Positions 17,885 through 26,192 of a stretch of DNA of 64,000 bases are shown one piece after another. The stretch's first letter is position 1; each line of letters opens with the position of its first letter. The DNA is from Kitasatospora cinereorecta (GTDB lineage Bacteria; Actinomycetota; Actinomycetes; Streptomycetales; Streptomycetaceae): assembly GCF_024172095.1 (NCBI RefSeq), contig NZ_JAMZDX010000002.1, positions 496,001 through 560,000 on the forward strand. The letters run 5' to 3'. Below the pieces are notes generated by a model, which saw only the letters and a list, made by a program, of their open reading frames with translations, was not told the origin of the DNA and searched no databases. The position numbers and the translations under genes are program-made.

Positions 17885-18843
17885 GTAATGCGATCGACCA
17901 GACCCGGCGGATGCTCTCGCTGGTCACCTACCTGCGCGAGCGCCCCGGCGCCGAGGTCGCCGAGGTGGCCCGCGCCTTCGGCATCAGCGAGCGCGAACTG
18001 ATCGGCGACCTCAACGTGCTGCCCATGTGCGGCACCAGCTTCCGCGGCGGCGACCTGCTCGACATCGACACCGACGGCGAGCGGATCTGGTGGCACAACG
18101 TCGACGACGTCGCCCAGCCGCTGCGCCTGGCCGCCGACGAGGCCACCGCCCTGCTGGTCGCCGCCCGTGCGGTGGCCGGCCTCCCGGGCCTGCGCGAGCG
18201 CGACCGCCAGGCGCTCACCCGGGCCGTCGCCAAGATCGAGGACGCGGCCGGGGAGAGCGCCGAGTCCTCCGCCCGGGTCGGCGTCACCTTCGAGGCCGAG
18301 GGCCAGGTCTTCGCCGACATCGACCGGGCGCTCAGCGAGGGCCGGCTGATCTGGCTCCGCTACTGGTCGCACGGCCGCGGTGGGATGACCGAGCGCGAGG
18401 TCGACCCGATCCGACTGGTCACCGAGGGCCACACCTACCTCGAGGGCTGGTGCCGGGTCTCCGAGGACCGGCGGATCTTCCGGCTCGACCGGATCGCCGA
18501 GATCAAGATCCTCGACGAGCCCGCCAACCCACCCCGGCTCCAGCCGCGCGACCTGTCCGCCGGGCTGGTCAGCCCCGCCGCCGACGACCCCGAGGTGGTC
18601 ATCGAGGTCGCCCCCGCCGGACGCTGGGTCGCCGAGTACTACACCCACGACGCGGCCGAGGAGCTGCCCGACGGCGGCCTGCGGATCACCCTGCGCAGCG
18701 CCGACCCGTCCGGACTGCGCCCGCTCGCCCTGCGGCTCGGCCGCGACGGGCGGATCGTCTCCCCGCCGCAGCCCGCCGAGCAGGCCCGCCTCGCCGCGAT
18801 CGCCGCCCTGGAGCACTACCGGGACGGGGCCGCACAGCGGTGA
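17881..18843 (+). CDS. pafC: WYL-domain transcriptional regulator PafC
   Basis: 320 aa. It has an N-terminal helix-turn-helix (MLSLVTYLRERPGAEVAEVARAF, ISERELIGDLNVL) and a WYL domain (about 155-225, IWLRYWSHGRGG, TYLEGWCR, RIFRLDRIAEI). A C-terminal WCX module (VIEVAPAGRWVAEYY) follows. It is the partner of PafB in the damage-response activator. ATG 17881 overlaps the stop of the linker ORF, and its 3' end overlaps the next gene by 4 bp, so the run from pafB to the zinc-ribbon protein is translationally linked. Confidence 0.95.
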   Translation: MSNAIDQTRRMLSLVTYLRERPGAEVAEVARAFGISERELIGDLNVLPMCGTSFRGGDLLDIDTDGERIWWHNVDDVAQPLRLAADEATALLVAARAVAGLPGLRERDRQALTRAVAKIEDAAGESAESSARVGVTFEAEGQVFADIDRALSEGRLIWLRYWSHGRGGMTEREVDPIRLVTEGHTYLEGWCRVSEDRRIFRLDRIAEIKILDEPANPPRLQPRDLSAGLVSPAADDPEVVIEVAPAGRWVAEYYTHDAAEELPDGGLRITLRSADPSGLRPLALRLGRDGRIVSPPQPAEQARLAAIAALEHYRDGAAQR

Positions 18844-19070
18844 GCGACGGAACCAGATTCCAGGTGTACTGCTCGGGGTGCCGGGTGAAGGTCGAGCTGC
18901 CCGCCGAGGCCTTCCGGCTGGCGCTCGGGGCCACCCGGGAGCGCACCTTCTACAGCTTCACCTGCCCCGAGTGCGGCGCGGCCGTCCGCAAGCCCGCCGG
19001 GGAGAAGATCGTCGCGGCGCTGACCGACGCGGGCGTGCGGACGATGCGGCTGCTGCCGGTGGACGGATAG
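18840..19070 (+). CDS. Small zinc-ribbon protein
   Basis: 76 aa: GTG 18840 overlaps the pafC stop as GTGA. Two Cys pairs, CSGC (residues 11-14) and CPEC (about 43-46), separated by about 28 residues, make a probable zinc ribbon. The tail AALTDAGVRTMRLLPVDG resembles short regulatory or RNA-polymerase-associated ribbon proteins, but I cannot name the family. It is the fourth link of the pafB-pafC translational chain. Confidence 0.75.
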   Translation: MSDGTRFQVYCSGCRVKVELPAEAFRLALGATRERTFYSFTCPECGAAVRKPAGEKIVAALTDAGVRTMRLLPVDG

Positions 19071-19082
19071 GGTCGGACCACC

Positions 19083-19247
19083 ATGCCGTGGATCATCGTC
19101 GCCGCCGTCCTCCTGGCCACCGCCGGGCTGCTCGTCCTGGGTGTCCTCGCCTGCCGGCTCTGGCTGGACGTCCGCGCGCTCGCCCGCGAGGTGGACTCCG
19201 CCTCCCGGGCGCTCGCCGCGGGCGCCCGGGATCTCGCCGGGTCGTGA
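19083..19247 (+). CDS. Small single-span membrane protein
   Basis: 54 aa from ATG 19083, 12 bp after the zinc-ribbon gene. An N-terminal hydrophobic span (WIIVAAVLLATAGLLVLGV, about 3-21) is followed by LACRLWLDVRALAREVDSAS and a short Ala-rich amphipathic helix. Codon third positions are almost all G or C, as in neighbouring genes, which supports it as real. The layout (span plus amphipathic helix) resembles a reduced TatA/TatB-like protein and it lies just upstream of tatA, but the match is only structural. Confidence 0.6.
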   Translation: MPWIIVAAVLLATAGLLVLGVLACRLWLDVRALAREVDSASRALAAGARDLAGS

Positions 19248-19287
19248 AGACGCTGCGGTGAACGTGCGTGAAGACGTTGCGGTGAAC
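19243..19287 (+). repeat. Two tandem near-identical 21-bp repeats upstream of tatA
   Basis: Copies at 19243-19263 and 19267-19287 match at 20 of 21 bases with a 24-bp period; a shorter third GTGAAC follows at 19294-19299. The first copy overlaps the end of the small membrane-protein gene. The spacing is a little over two helical turns, so this could be a direct-repeat operator for tatAC. Confidence 0.55.
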
Positions 19288-19389
19288 CTGGACGTGAACA
19301 GGTAAGGACCGGGTTCCCGCTCGGCCACCCCGACCGGTTACCATCGCCCGAAGCGGGGAGTGCTGCCCCCGCCAGGAAGGTGGCCCGCC

Positions 19390-19620
19390 GTGAGGATCTC
19401 CCCGACGGCGATCGTGCTGATCGCGATCTTCGCCGTGCTGCTGTTCGGCGGCAAGCGGCTGCCGGACGCCGCCCGGGCGCTCGGCCGGTCGCTGCGGATC
19501 CTGAAGAGCGAGACCAAGGCCCTGCGCCAGGAGTTCGACGACGCCGCCAAACCGCAGGTCGACACCGGCCGCGTGGTCAAGACGGCGCCCGGCGAATCCC
19601 GCGGCGACCGGGTCGCGTGA
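19390..19620 (+). CDS. tatA: Sec-independent protein translocase subunit TatA
   Basis: 76 aa from GTG 19390 with AGGAAGG nine bases upstream. The single membrane span is [23 protein letters not shown], with the FGGKRLPD hinge typical of TatA, then the amphipathic helix [18 protein letters not shown]. TatA oligomers form the pore for folded proteins carrying twin-arginine signals. It precedes tatC by 74 bp. Confidence 0.93.
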   Translation: MRISPTAIVLIAIFAVLLFGGKRLPDAARALGRSLRILKSETKALRQEFDDAAKPQVDTGRVVKTAPGESRGDRVA

Positions 19621-19694
19621 ACCGACCGTACGACCCTTCTCCGCACGCATTTCCACCCGCACGCTGACATGGCCGCACGATTCGAGGACCGGGG

Positions 19695-20627
19695 TTGAGC
19701 AAGTCTTCCAAGGAACCCAAGGACCCTGAGGGGCGGATGGCCCTGGCCGACCACCTCCGGGAGCTGCGCAACCGGCTGGTGAAGTCGCTGCTGGCGATCA
19801 TCCTCTTCACCGTGGTAGCGGCCTACTTCAGCCGCCACCTGATCGACTTCCTCACCGCGCCGCTGCCGCGCTGTGCGGACGGCGTGACCATGCCCAAGGG
19901 CCAGCACTGCGTGAAGGTCGCCAACATCGGCCTGCTCGCCCCGTTCACCGTTGTCCTCAAGGTCAGCCTCACCGCCGGCCTGGTCGCGGCCACCCCGGTC
20001 TGGCTGTACCAGCTGTGGCGCTTCGTCGCGCCCGGACTGCACAAGCACGAGCGCCGCTACTCCATCGCCTTCCTCGGCTTCGGCACCCCGCTGTTCCTCG
20101 CCGGTGCCGCCTTCGCGTACCTGATCATGCCGACCACCGCGGCGGTGCTGGCCGGCATGGCCGGCGACAACGTCGAGGCGATCGTGCCGGTCGAGACGTA
20201 CCTCGACCTGGTGACCCGGATGGTCGTCGTCTTCGGGCTCGGCTTCGAGCTGCCGCTGTTCCTGGTGATGCTGAACTTCGTCGGCGTGCTCACCGGCAAG
20301 CGGCTGCTCGGTTGGTGGCGCGGCATGGTCATGGGCATCACCGTCTTCGCGGCGTTCGCCACACCGAGCGCCGACCCGCTGTCGATGCTGGCGCTGGCCG
20401 CGCCGATCTGGGCGCTGTACTTCATCGCGGTCGGCGTCTCGCTGCTCAACGACAAGCGCAGGGCGCGCCGCGACCCCGACGCCGGACTGGACGACGAGGA
20501 GGCCTCGCACCTCGACCTGTCGGTCGACGCGGTCGAGGACGCCGAGGCCGTCGCCGCCAGCGCCACCCCGGAGGCCTCCGCCCCGGTCCCGGCCTCCCGC
20601 CGCGAGCAGATCGAGGACATCACCTGA
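19695..20627 (+). CDS. tatC: Sec-independent protein translocase subunit TatC
   Basis: 310 aa with six membrane spans between about residues 30 and 250. The N-terminal signature MALADHLRELRNRLVKSLLA, the F(V)APGLHKHERR loop and FGLGFELPLFLVML identify TatC, the twin-arginine receptor. The acidic, Ala-rich C-terminus (DDEEASHLDLSVDAVEDAEAV) extends beyond the usual core. The start is TTG 19695 with GAGGA upstream. In mycobacteria the next gene is helY; here helY is 39 kb away. Confidence 0.95.
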   Translation: MSKSSKEPKDPEGRMALADHLRELRNRLVKSLLAIILFTVVAAYFSRHLIDFLTAPLPRCADGVTMPKGQHCVKVANIGLLAPFTVVLKVSLTAGLVAATPVWLYQLWRFVAPGLHKHERRYSIAFLGFGTPLFLAGAAFAYLIMPTTAAVLAGMAGDNVEAIVPVETYLDLVTRMVVVFGLGFELPLFLVMLNFVGVLTGKRLLGWWRGMVMGITVFAAFATPSADPLSMLALAAPIWALYFIAVGVSLLNDKRRARRDPDAGLDDEEASHLDLSVDAVEDAEAVAASATPEASAPVPASRREQIEDIT

Positions 20628-20639
20628 TCCGCGAACCCT

Positions 20640-20678
20640 CGAGGGCCCCGTCTGCCGACCCGGCAGGCGGGGCCCTCG
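20640..20678. terminator. Terminator after tatC
   Basis: 18-bp stem (20640-20657 with 20661-20678, including one G-U pair) and a 3-base loop, 12 bp after the tatC stop. It marks the left edge of the accessory region. Confidence 0.9.
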
Positions 20679-21040
20679 GCGTTCGGGGGTGGGACGGCCT
20701 GCGGCCGGCTGTTGGGGAGGTCGATCGGTGGGGCCGGCGCCTGCCGGCGGCGGTTCCCGCGCGTGCCCGCCGGCGAGCTGGGGTGAGGTCGTCCGGGGGG
20801 TGGTGGGGCGTGGCGCGTCTGCCGGTGGCGACTGCCGTGTGGGCGGGTCCCGGAGTGGGCGGGTGGTGATCGGTGGGTGCCGGCCTGCGGTGGTGTCGTT
20901 CCGGTGGGTGGGCGGGGAGTGGGTGGGGCTCGCGGCCGGCTGGTGGGGAGGTAGGTCGGTGGCTCCTGTGCGTCGCCGTCGGCGGGCTGCGGTGGGTGCT
21001 GGCCCGGTGGGTAGGGGGCGGGGTTGGCAGGGGGTTGAGC
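20679..21040 (+). other. G-rich non-coding stretch with quadruplex motifs and a direct repeat
   Basis: I see no credible gene here. The plus strand is strongly G-rich. Five G-tracts at 20906-20928 and four at 21009-21034, with loops of one to six bases, fit G-quadruplex motifs. A 30-bp direct repeat occurs at 20701-20730 and 20932-20961 with 27 matches. A Pro-rich minus-strand frame crosses it but continues into antisense tatC and is not credible. Confidence 0.65.
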
Positions 21041-21041
21041 C

Positions 21042-21055
21042 ATGTGACATATTAC
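21042..21055 (+). promoter_or_regulatory. Operator-like site 1 (GntR-type motif) before the D-hydroxyproline dehydrogenase genes
   Basis: ATGTGACATATTAC, containing the palindrome ATGT-G-ACAT, ends four bases before GTG 21060. It matches site 5 (55142-55155, minus strand) at 13 of 14 bases. There is no ribosome-binding site ahead of the GTG, so the transcript may be leaderless and the motif may overlap its promoter. Confidence 0.55.
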
Positions 21056-21059
21056 TGAC

Positions 21060-22226
21060 GTGCTCAAGCGATCCCCCCATGACGTCGTGGTGATCGGCGC
21101 CGGTGTGGTCGGCGCCGCCTGCGCGTACTACGCGAGTCGGGCCGGGCTGCGGGTTGCCGTGGTCGACCGTGGTCCGGTGGCCGGCGGTACCACCGGTGCC
21201 GGCGAGGGCAACCTGCTGGTGTCCGACAAGGAGCCGGGGCCCGAGCTGGATCTCGCGCTGCTGTCCACCCGGCTGTGGCGCGAGCTGGCCGGGAGCCTCG
21301 GCGAGGCGGTCGAGTACGAGCCCAAGGGCGGGCTGGTGGTGGCCGCCGCCCCGGCGGGGCTGGACGCGCTGCGGGAGTTCGCGGCGGGCCAGCGCAAGGC
21401 GGGCGTCGAGGCGGTCGAGGTCGGCCCGGACGGGCTGCCCGAGCTGGAGCCGCACTTGGCCCCGGGCCTGGCCGGCGGCTTCCTCTACCCGCAGGACGCC
21501 CAGGTGCAGCCGGCCCTCGCCGCCGCCCACCTGCTGCGTGCCTCCGGCGCCGACCGCTACCTGGGCGAGACCGTCCGGGGCCTGCTGACCGGGCCGGACG
21601 GCGCGGTGGCGGGCGTGGTCACCGACCGCCGGGAGCTGTCCGCCCCCGCGGTGGTCAATGCGGCCGGCACCTGGGGTGGCGCGGTCGCCCGGCTGGCCGG
21701 GGTGGAGCTGCCGGTGATGCCCCGGCGCGGCTTCGTGCTGGTCACCGAGCCGCTGCCGCGGATCGTGCGGCACAAGGTGTACGCCGCCGACTACGTGGCG
21801 GACGTCGCCAGCGGGTCGGCCGACCTGCAGAGTTCGGCGGTGGTCGAGGGGACGCCCGCCGGGCCGGTGCTGATCGGCGCCAGCCGGGAGCGGGTCGGGT
21901 TCGACCGCAGGCTCGACCCGGTGGTGCTGCACCGGCTCGCCGCCCAGGCGGCGGCGCTGTTCCCGGTGCTGCGGCAGGTCGCGGTGCAGCGCGCCTACCG
22001 GGGCTTCCGGCCGTACCTGCCGGACCACCTGCCGGCGATCGGCGCCGATCCGCGGGTGCCCGGGCTGGTGCACGCCTGCGGCCACGAGGGCGCCGGGATC
22101 GGCCTTGCCCCCGCCACCGGACTGCTGATCGCCGAGCAGCTGACGGGCGCCCGCCCGTCCCTCGACCTGACACCCTTCCGGGCCGACCGCTTCCCGCCGT
22201 CCGCCCCCGACGCGGGACTGGAGTGA
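21060..22226 (+). CDS. FAD-dependent oxidoreductase (DAO family), probable D-hydroxyproline dehydrogenase subunit
   Basis: 388 aa. The N-terminal dinucleotide fold VVVIGAGVVGAACAYYASRAGL binds FAD; VVNAAGTWGGAVARLAGVELPV and a C-terminal HACGHEGAGIGLAPATG belong to the D-amino-acid/glycine oxidase superfamily. With the next two genes it forms a heteromeric dehydrogenase like the HcnABC/opine-oxidase type. In hydroxyproline gene sets that enzyme oxidises cis-4-hydroxy-D-proline to pyrroline-4-hydroxy-2-carboxylate. The gene is 2 bp from the ferredoxin-like subunit. Substrate assignment comes from the neighbourhood, not from residues seen. Confidence 0.85.
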   Translation: MLKRSPHDVVVIGAGVVGAACAYYASRAGLRVAVVDRGPVAGGTTGAGEGNLLVSDKEPGPELDLALLSTRLWRELAGSLGEAVEYEPKGGLVVAAAPAGLDALREFAAGQRKAGVEAVEVGPDGLPELEPHLAPGLAGGFLYPQDAQVQPALAAAHLLRASGADRYLGETVRGLLTGPDGAVAGVVTDRRELSAPAVVNAAGTWGGAVARLAGVELPVMPRRGFVLVTEPLPRIVRHKVYAADYVADVASGSADLQSSAVVEGTPAGPVLIGASRERVGFDRRLDPVVLHRLAAQAAALFPVLRQVAVQRAYRGFRPYLPDHLPAIGADPRVPGLVHACGHEGAGIGLAPATGLLIAEQLTGARPSLDLTPFRADRFPPSAPDAGLE

Positions 22227-22228
22227 CC

Positions 22229-22543
22229 ATGGGCCGCAACCCCCTCGACCTGGTCGGCGCGGAGCCCGGGCCGGCCCGCACCTTCACCTTCGACGGCCGC
22301 CCGGTGCCGGCGCTGCCCGGGCAGACCATCGCCGCGGCGCTGTGGGCCGACGGCGTGCTCGCCTGGCGGACCACCCGGGTCGGCGGCCGCCCGCGCGGCG
22401 CGTTCTGCGGGATCGGCGCCTGCTTCGACTGCCTGGCCACCGTGAACGGCCGACCCAACCAGCGCACCTGCCTGCTGCCCGCCGAGGCCGGCGACACCGT
22501 CACCACCCAGGAGGGGCACGGCCATGCCGACCTTGCCGTCTGA
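22229..22543 (+). CDS. Small (2Fe-2S) subunit of the D-hydroxyproline dehydrogenase complex
   Basis: 104 aa from ATG 22229. A short beta-grasp domain contains FCGIGACFDCLATVNG and, about 12 residues on, RTCLLPA. The four cysteines (C-x4-C-x2-C...C) ligate a [2Fe-2S] cluster as in HcnA-type subunits. It starts 2 bp after the FAD subunit and overlaps the next gene by 20 bp, which argues for a tight complex. It passes electrons between flavins. Confidence 0.88.
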   Translation: MGRNPLDLVGAEPGPARTFTFDGRPVPALPGQTIAAALWADGVLAWRTTRVGGRPRGAFCGIGACFDCLATVNGRPNQRTCLLPAEAGDTVTTQEGHGHADLAV

Positions 22544-23921
22544 GCCGGCGCGTGGCCGGGCGCCGTACGACCTCGCCGTGGTGGGCGCCGGTCCGGCCGG
22601 CCTCGCCGCCGCCGTGACCGCCGCCGAGCTGGGGCTGCGGGTGGCCCTGCTGGACGCCGGCCCCCGGGTCGGCGGCCAGTACTACCGCCACCCCGCGCCC
22701 GAACTCGGCGCCGCCCGGCCGGACCGGCTGCACCACGGCTGGGCGGTCTTCGCCCGGCTGCGCGACCGGCTGCGGGCGCAGCCGCGGATCGACCACCTGG
22801 CCGGGCACCATGTATGGGCCGCCGAGCGCGGCGAGCCGTGGCGGCTGCACGCCACCCTCGGCCCGGACGCGGGGGACCGCGTCACGGTCGAGGCCGGTGC
22901 GGTGCTGCTGGCCACCGGCGCGTACGAGCGGCAGCTGCCGTTCCCCGGCTGGACCCTGCCCGGCGTGGTGACCGCGGGCGGCGCGCAGGCGATGCTCAAG
23001 GCGGGCCTGGTGCTGCCGGGCCGGCGGATCGTGGTGGCGGGCAGCGGTCCGCTGCTGCTGGCGGCCGCGTCCTCGCTGGTCTCGGCCGGTGCCGCGGTGC
23101 CGGCCGTGGTGGAGGCGGGCAGCTACCTGGGCTATGCCCGGGGCGTGGCCGCGCTGGCCGCCAACCCGGCCAAGCTGGTCGAGGGCGCGCAGCACGGGAC
23201 GGTCCTGCTGCGGCACGGGGTCCGGCTGCGGCGCTCCAGCGCGGTGATCGAGGCGCACGGCACCGACCGGGTGACCGCGGTGACCGTGGCCCGGCTGGAC
23301 GCCGACTGGCGGCCGGTGCCCGGCACCGAGCGGCGGATCGGCTGCGACGCGGTGGCGATCGGGCACGGCCTTGTCCCGCAGATCGAGCTGGCCACCGAGC
23401 TGGGCGCGGCCACCAGGACCGTCCCGGACGGCACCGTGGCGCTGGCCGTCGACGGTGAGCAGCGCACCAGCCTGCCCGGGCTGTGGGCGGCCGGTGAGAC
23501 CTGCGGGGTCGGCGGCGCCGATCTGGCGCTGGCCGAGGGCGTGCTGGCGGCGTACGCGGTCGCCGGACGGCCCGCGCCGCGCGGGGCGCTGGTGCGCCGG
23601 AGGCGGCGGCGGGCGTTCGCCGAGCTGATGGCCGCCGCGCACGCCCCCGGCGTCGGGTGGACCGACTGGCTGACCCCGGAGACCGACGTCTGCCGGTGCG
23701 AGGAGGTCCCGGCCGGCCGGATCCGTGAGGCGGTGGAGGAGCTCGGCGCGGGCGACGCCCGGACGGTCAAGCTGCTCACCCGGGCCGGGATGGGCTGGTG
23801 CCAGGGCCGGATGTGCGGTGCGGCCGTGGCCTGCCTGGCCGGTGGCCCGACGGACCGGCCGGACTCCCGCCCGCTCTCCTGTCCGGTGCCGCTGGCCCAA
23901 CTGGCCGAGCCGCCGGCCTGA
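22524..23921 (+). CDS. Pyridine-nucleotide-disulfide-type FAD subunit of the D-hydroxyproline dehydrogenase complex
   Basis: 465 aa. A Rossmann motif DLAVVGAGPAGLAAAVTAAELG at the N-terminus and a second dinucleotide fold at RRIVVAGSGPLLLAAASSL are seen. The C-terminal 90 residues carry a BFD-like [2Fe-2S] site, CRCEEVPAGRI and GWCQGRMCG. This is the layout of HcnB-type subunits. ATG 22524 follows AGGAGGGG and lies inside the end of the previous gene. Together the three genes give a membrane-linked or electron-acceptor-dependent dehydrogenase and not an oxygen-using oxidase (inference). Confidence 0.87.
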   Translation: MPTLPSEPARGRAPYDLAVVGAGPAGLAAAVTAAELGLRVALLDAGPRVGGQYYRHPAPELGAARPDRLHHGWAVFARLRDRLRAQPRIDHLAGHHVWAAERGEPWRLHATLGPDAGDRVTVEAGAVLLATGAYERQLPFPGWTLPGVVTAGGAQAMLKAGLVLPGRRIVVAGSGPLLLAAASSLVSAGAAVPAVVEAGSYLGYARGVAALAANPAKLVEGAQHGTVLLRHGVRLRRSSAVIEAHGTDRVTAVTVARLDADWRPVPGTERRIGCDAVAIGHGLVPQIELATELGAATRTVPDGTVALAVDGEQRTSLPGLWAAGETCGVGGADLALAEGVLAAYAVAGRPAPRGALVRRRRRRAFAELMAAAHAPGVGWTDWLTPETDVCRCEEVPAGRIREAVEELGAGDARTVKLLTRAGMGWCQGRMCGAAVACLAGGPTDRPDSRPLSCPVPLAQLAEPPA

Positions 23922-23971
23922 CCCCGGCCCGGCGGCCCGGCCCGAGCCTTCGTTCTCCCCGGCGGGGACCC

Positions 23972-24010
23972 TTGTGGGTTTCTCGTCGTCCCTGTATAAA
24001 ATGTCACACA
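23972..24010 (+). promoter_or_regulatory. Promoter of the deaminase gene with overlapping operator-like site 2
   Basis: TTGTGG (23972-23977), a 17-bp spacer and TATAAA (23995-24000) make a good housekeeping promoter. Immediately after, on the minus strand, lies TGTGTGACATTTTA (23997-24010), a copy of the motif repeated through the island. A protein bound there would cover the -10 element and start point, so repression is likely. Confidence 0.65.
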
Positions 24011-24032
24011 TCACATCTAGGGAGTTGCCCCC

Positions 24033-24938
24033 GTGTCCCTCGCACACGACCCCACTCGTCCGTGGCGCGGCATCATGGTCGCCACCACGCTGCCCTTCCG
24101 TGACGACCTCACGGTGGACTACGACGCGTACGCCGAGCACGTCCGCTGGCTGATCGACAACGGCTGCGACGGCGTCGTCCCCAACGGCTCGCTCGGCGAG
24201 TACCAGACCCTCACCGCCGAGGAGCGCGCCCGGGTCGTCACCACCGCCGTCGAGGCGGCCGGCGACGGCGCCCGGGTGATGCCGGGCGTGGCCGCCTACG
24301 GCAGCGCCGAGTCCCGCCGCTGGGCCGAGCAGGCCGCCGAGGCCGGCGCCGGCTCCGTCCTGCTGCTGCCGCCGAACGCCTACCGCGCCGACCACGCCGC
24401 GGTCCGCGCCCACTACGCCGAGGTGGCCCGGGCCGGTGTGCCGATCGTCGCCTACAACAACCCGATCGACACCAAGGTCGACCTGGTGCCGGGCCTGCTG
24501 GCCGAGCTGCACGCCGAGGGCTCGATCGTCGCGGTCAAGGAGTTCAGCGGCGACGTCCGCCGGGCGTACGAGATCGCCGAGCTGGCCCCCGGGCTGGACC
24601 TGCTGATCGGCGCCGACGACGTGCTGCTGGAGCTGGCCATCGCGGGCGCCGTCGGCTGGATCGCCGGCTACCCCAACGCTCTGCCGCAGGCCTGTGCCAC
24701 GCTCTACCGGGCCGCCGTCTCCGGCGACCTGGAGACCGCCCTGCCGCTGTACAAGTCGCTGCACTCGCTGCTGCGCTGGGACTCCAAGACCGAGTTCGTC
24801 CAGGCCATCAAGCTCTCCATGGACCTGGCCGGCCGCCGCGGCGGGCCGACCCGCGCGCCGCGCCTGCCGCTGGTGCCGGAGATCGAGTCCGCCGTCCGGG
24901 CCGCCACCGAGAAGGCACTCGCCGAGGGCCTGAAGTAA
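24033..24938 (+). CDS. DapA-family lyase, probable 1-pyrroline-4-hydroxy-2-carboxylate deaminase
   Basis: 301 aa TIM barrel of the dihydrodipicolinate synthase/N-acetylneuraminate lyase family. The Schiff-base lysine is Lys169 in VAVKEFSGD and the catalytic Tyr is Tyr141 in VAYNNP; NGSLGEYQTLT occupies the substrate-loop position. In hydroxyproline degradation a family member removes water and ammonia from the dehydrogenase product to give 2-oxoglutarate semialdehyde. The neighbours support this role over lysine synthesis. GTG 24033 follows GGGAG. Confidence 0.85.
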   Translation: MSLAHDPTRPWRGIMVATTLPFRDDLTVDYDAYAEHVRWLIDNGCDGVVPNGSLGEYQTLTAEERARVVTTAVEAAGDGARVMPGVAAYGSAESRRWAEQAAEAGAGSVLLLPPNAYRADHAAVRAHYAEVARAGVPIVAYNNPIDTKVDLVPGLLAELHAEGSIVAVKEFSGDVRRAYEIAELAPGLDLLIGADDVLLELAIAGAVGWIAGYPNALPQACATLYRAAVSGDLETALPLYKSLHSLLRWDSKTEFVQAIKLSMDLAGRRGGPTRAPRLPLVPEIESAVRAATEKALAEGLK

Positions 24939-25093
24939 ACCGGGCCGTCGCCGCGCCGGGCCATCATCGGTCCGGCACCGCGCCGCAACCAGGTTGACGT
25001 CAGGCCGCCCGGGCCACCGGGCAGCAAGGCCACCGGGCCGCCGGCGCCGGCTGCGGGGGCAGCCGGCCCGGCCCCGCCTCCAGGAGGGATCCC

Positions 25094-26098
25094 ATGCGCA
25101 CCCGTCACGTGTTCCACGCCGTCGACTCGCACACCGAGGGCATGCCGACCCGGGTCATCACCGGCGGATTCGGCACCATCCCCGGCGCCACCATGGCCGA
25201 GCGGCGGGTCCACTTCCAGCAGCACCTCGACCACTTCCGGACGCTGCTGATGTACGAGCCGCGCGGCCACGCCGCGATGAGCGGCGCGATCCTCCAGCCG
25301 CCCACCCGGCCGGACGCCGACTTCGGCGTGCTCTACATCGAGGTCTCCGGGCTGCTGCCGATGTGCGGGCACGGCACCATCGGGGTCGCCACCGTGCTGG
25401 TGGAGACCGGCATGGTCGAGGTGGTCGAGCCGGTCACCACGGTGCGGCTGGACACCCCGGCCGGGCTGGTGGTCGCCGACGTCCACGTCGAGGGCGGCGC
25501 CGCGACTGCGGTCACCATCCGCAACGTGCCCTCGTACGCGGTCGCGCTGGACCGGAAGGTCGACGTGCCCGGGTACGGGACCGTCACGTACGACCTGGCG
25601 TACGGCGGGAACTTCTACGCGATCCTGCCGCTGGCCGAGTTCGGGCTGCCGTTCGAACGGGAGCGCAAGCAGGACATCCTGGACGCCGGGCTGGCGATGA
25701 TGGACGCGATCAACGCCGGCGACGAGCGACCCGTCCACCCGGAGAACCCGTCCATCCACAGCTGCCACCACGTCCAGCTGCTCGCGCCGGGCTCCGACGC
25801 CCGCCACTCGCGGCACGCGATGGCCATCCACCCCGGCTGGTTCGACCGCTCGCCGTGCGGCACCGGCACCTCCGCGCGGATGGCGCAGCTGCACGCGCGC
25901 GGCGAACTCCCGCTGGACACCGACTTCGTGAACGACTCCTTCATCGGCACCAGCTTCACCGGCCGACTGGTGGAGGAGACCACGGTCGCCGGCCGCCCGG
26001 CGGTCGTCCCGACCGTCACCGGCCGTGCCTGGATCACCGGGACGGCCCAGTACTTCCTGGACCCGACGGATCCGTTCCCGGCGGGCTTCCTGCTCTGA
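25094..26098 (+). CDS. Proline racemase family, probable 4-hydroxyproline 2-epimerase
   Basis: 334 aa. Both catalytic cysteines are present: Cys91 in LLPMCGHGTIG and Cys255 in DRSPCGTGTSAR. A two-Cys pair is found in proline racemase and 4-hydroxyproline epimerase but not in trans-3-hydroxyproline dehydratase, where Thr replaces the second. It should convert trans-4-hydroxy-L-proline to cis-4-hydroxy-D-proline, the first step of the pathway encoded here. ATG 25094 follows AGGAGGG. The 155 bp upstream show no other gene. Confidence 0.88.
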   Translation: MRTRHVFHAVDSHTEGMPTRVITGGFGTIPGATMAERRVHFQQHLDHFRTLLMYEPRGHAAMSGAILQPPTRPDADFGVLYIEVSGLLPMCGHGTIGVATVLVETGMVEVVEPVTTVRLDTPAGLVVADVHVEGGAATAVTIRNVPSYAVALDRKVDVPGYGTVTYDLAYGGNFYAILPLAEFGLPFERERKQDILDAGLAMMDAINAGDERPVHPENPSIHSCHHVQLLAPGSDARHSRHAMAIHPGWFDRSPCGTGTSARMAQLHARGELPLDTDFVNDSFIGTSFTGRLVEETTVAGRPAVVPTVTGRAWITGTAQYFLDPTDPFPAGFLL

Positions 26099-26192
26099 CC
26101 CCTGGTGGGCAGTGGTCGACCCCACCTGTTGGGACGGGTCGGGGAGCCACGGCCGTCCGTGCCCCGACCTGACCCGTCTCGTCTTCCGCTTC

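Noticed and set aside
20640..21067. Pro-rich minus-strand frame before the D-hydroxyproline dehydrogenase genes
   Set aside because: It runs through the terminator into antisense tatC; the Pro content is only the complement of a G-rich strand.
19338..22085. 915-codon minus-strand frame
   Set aside because: Antisense to tatA, tatC and the FAD subunit gene, with low-complexity content and no recognisable domain.
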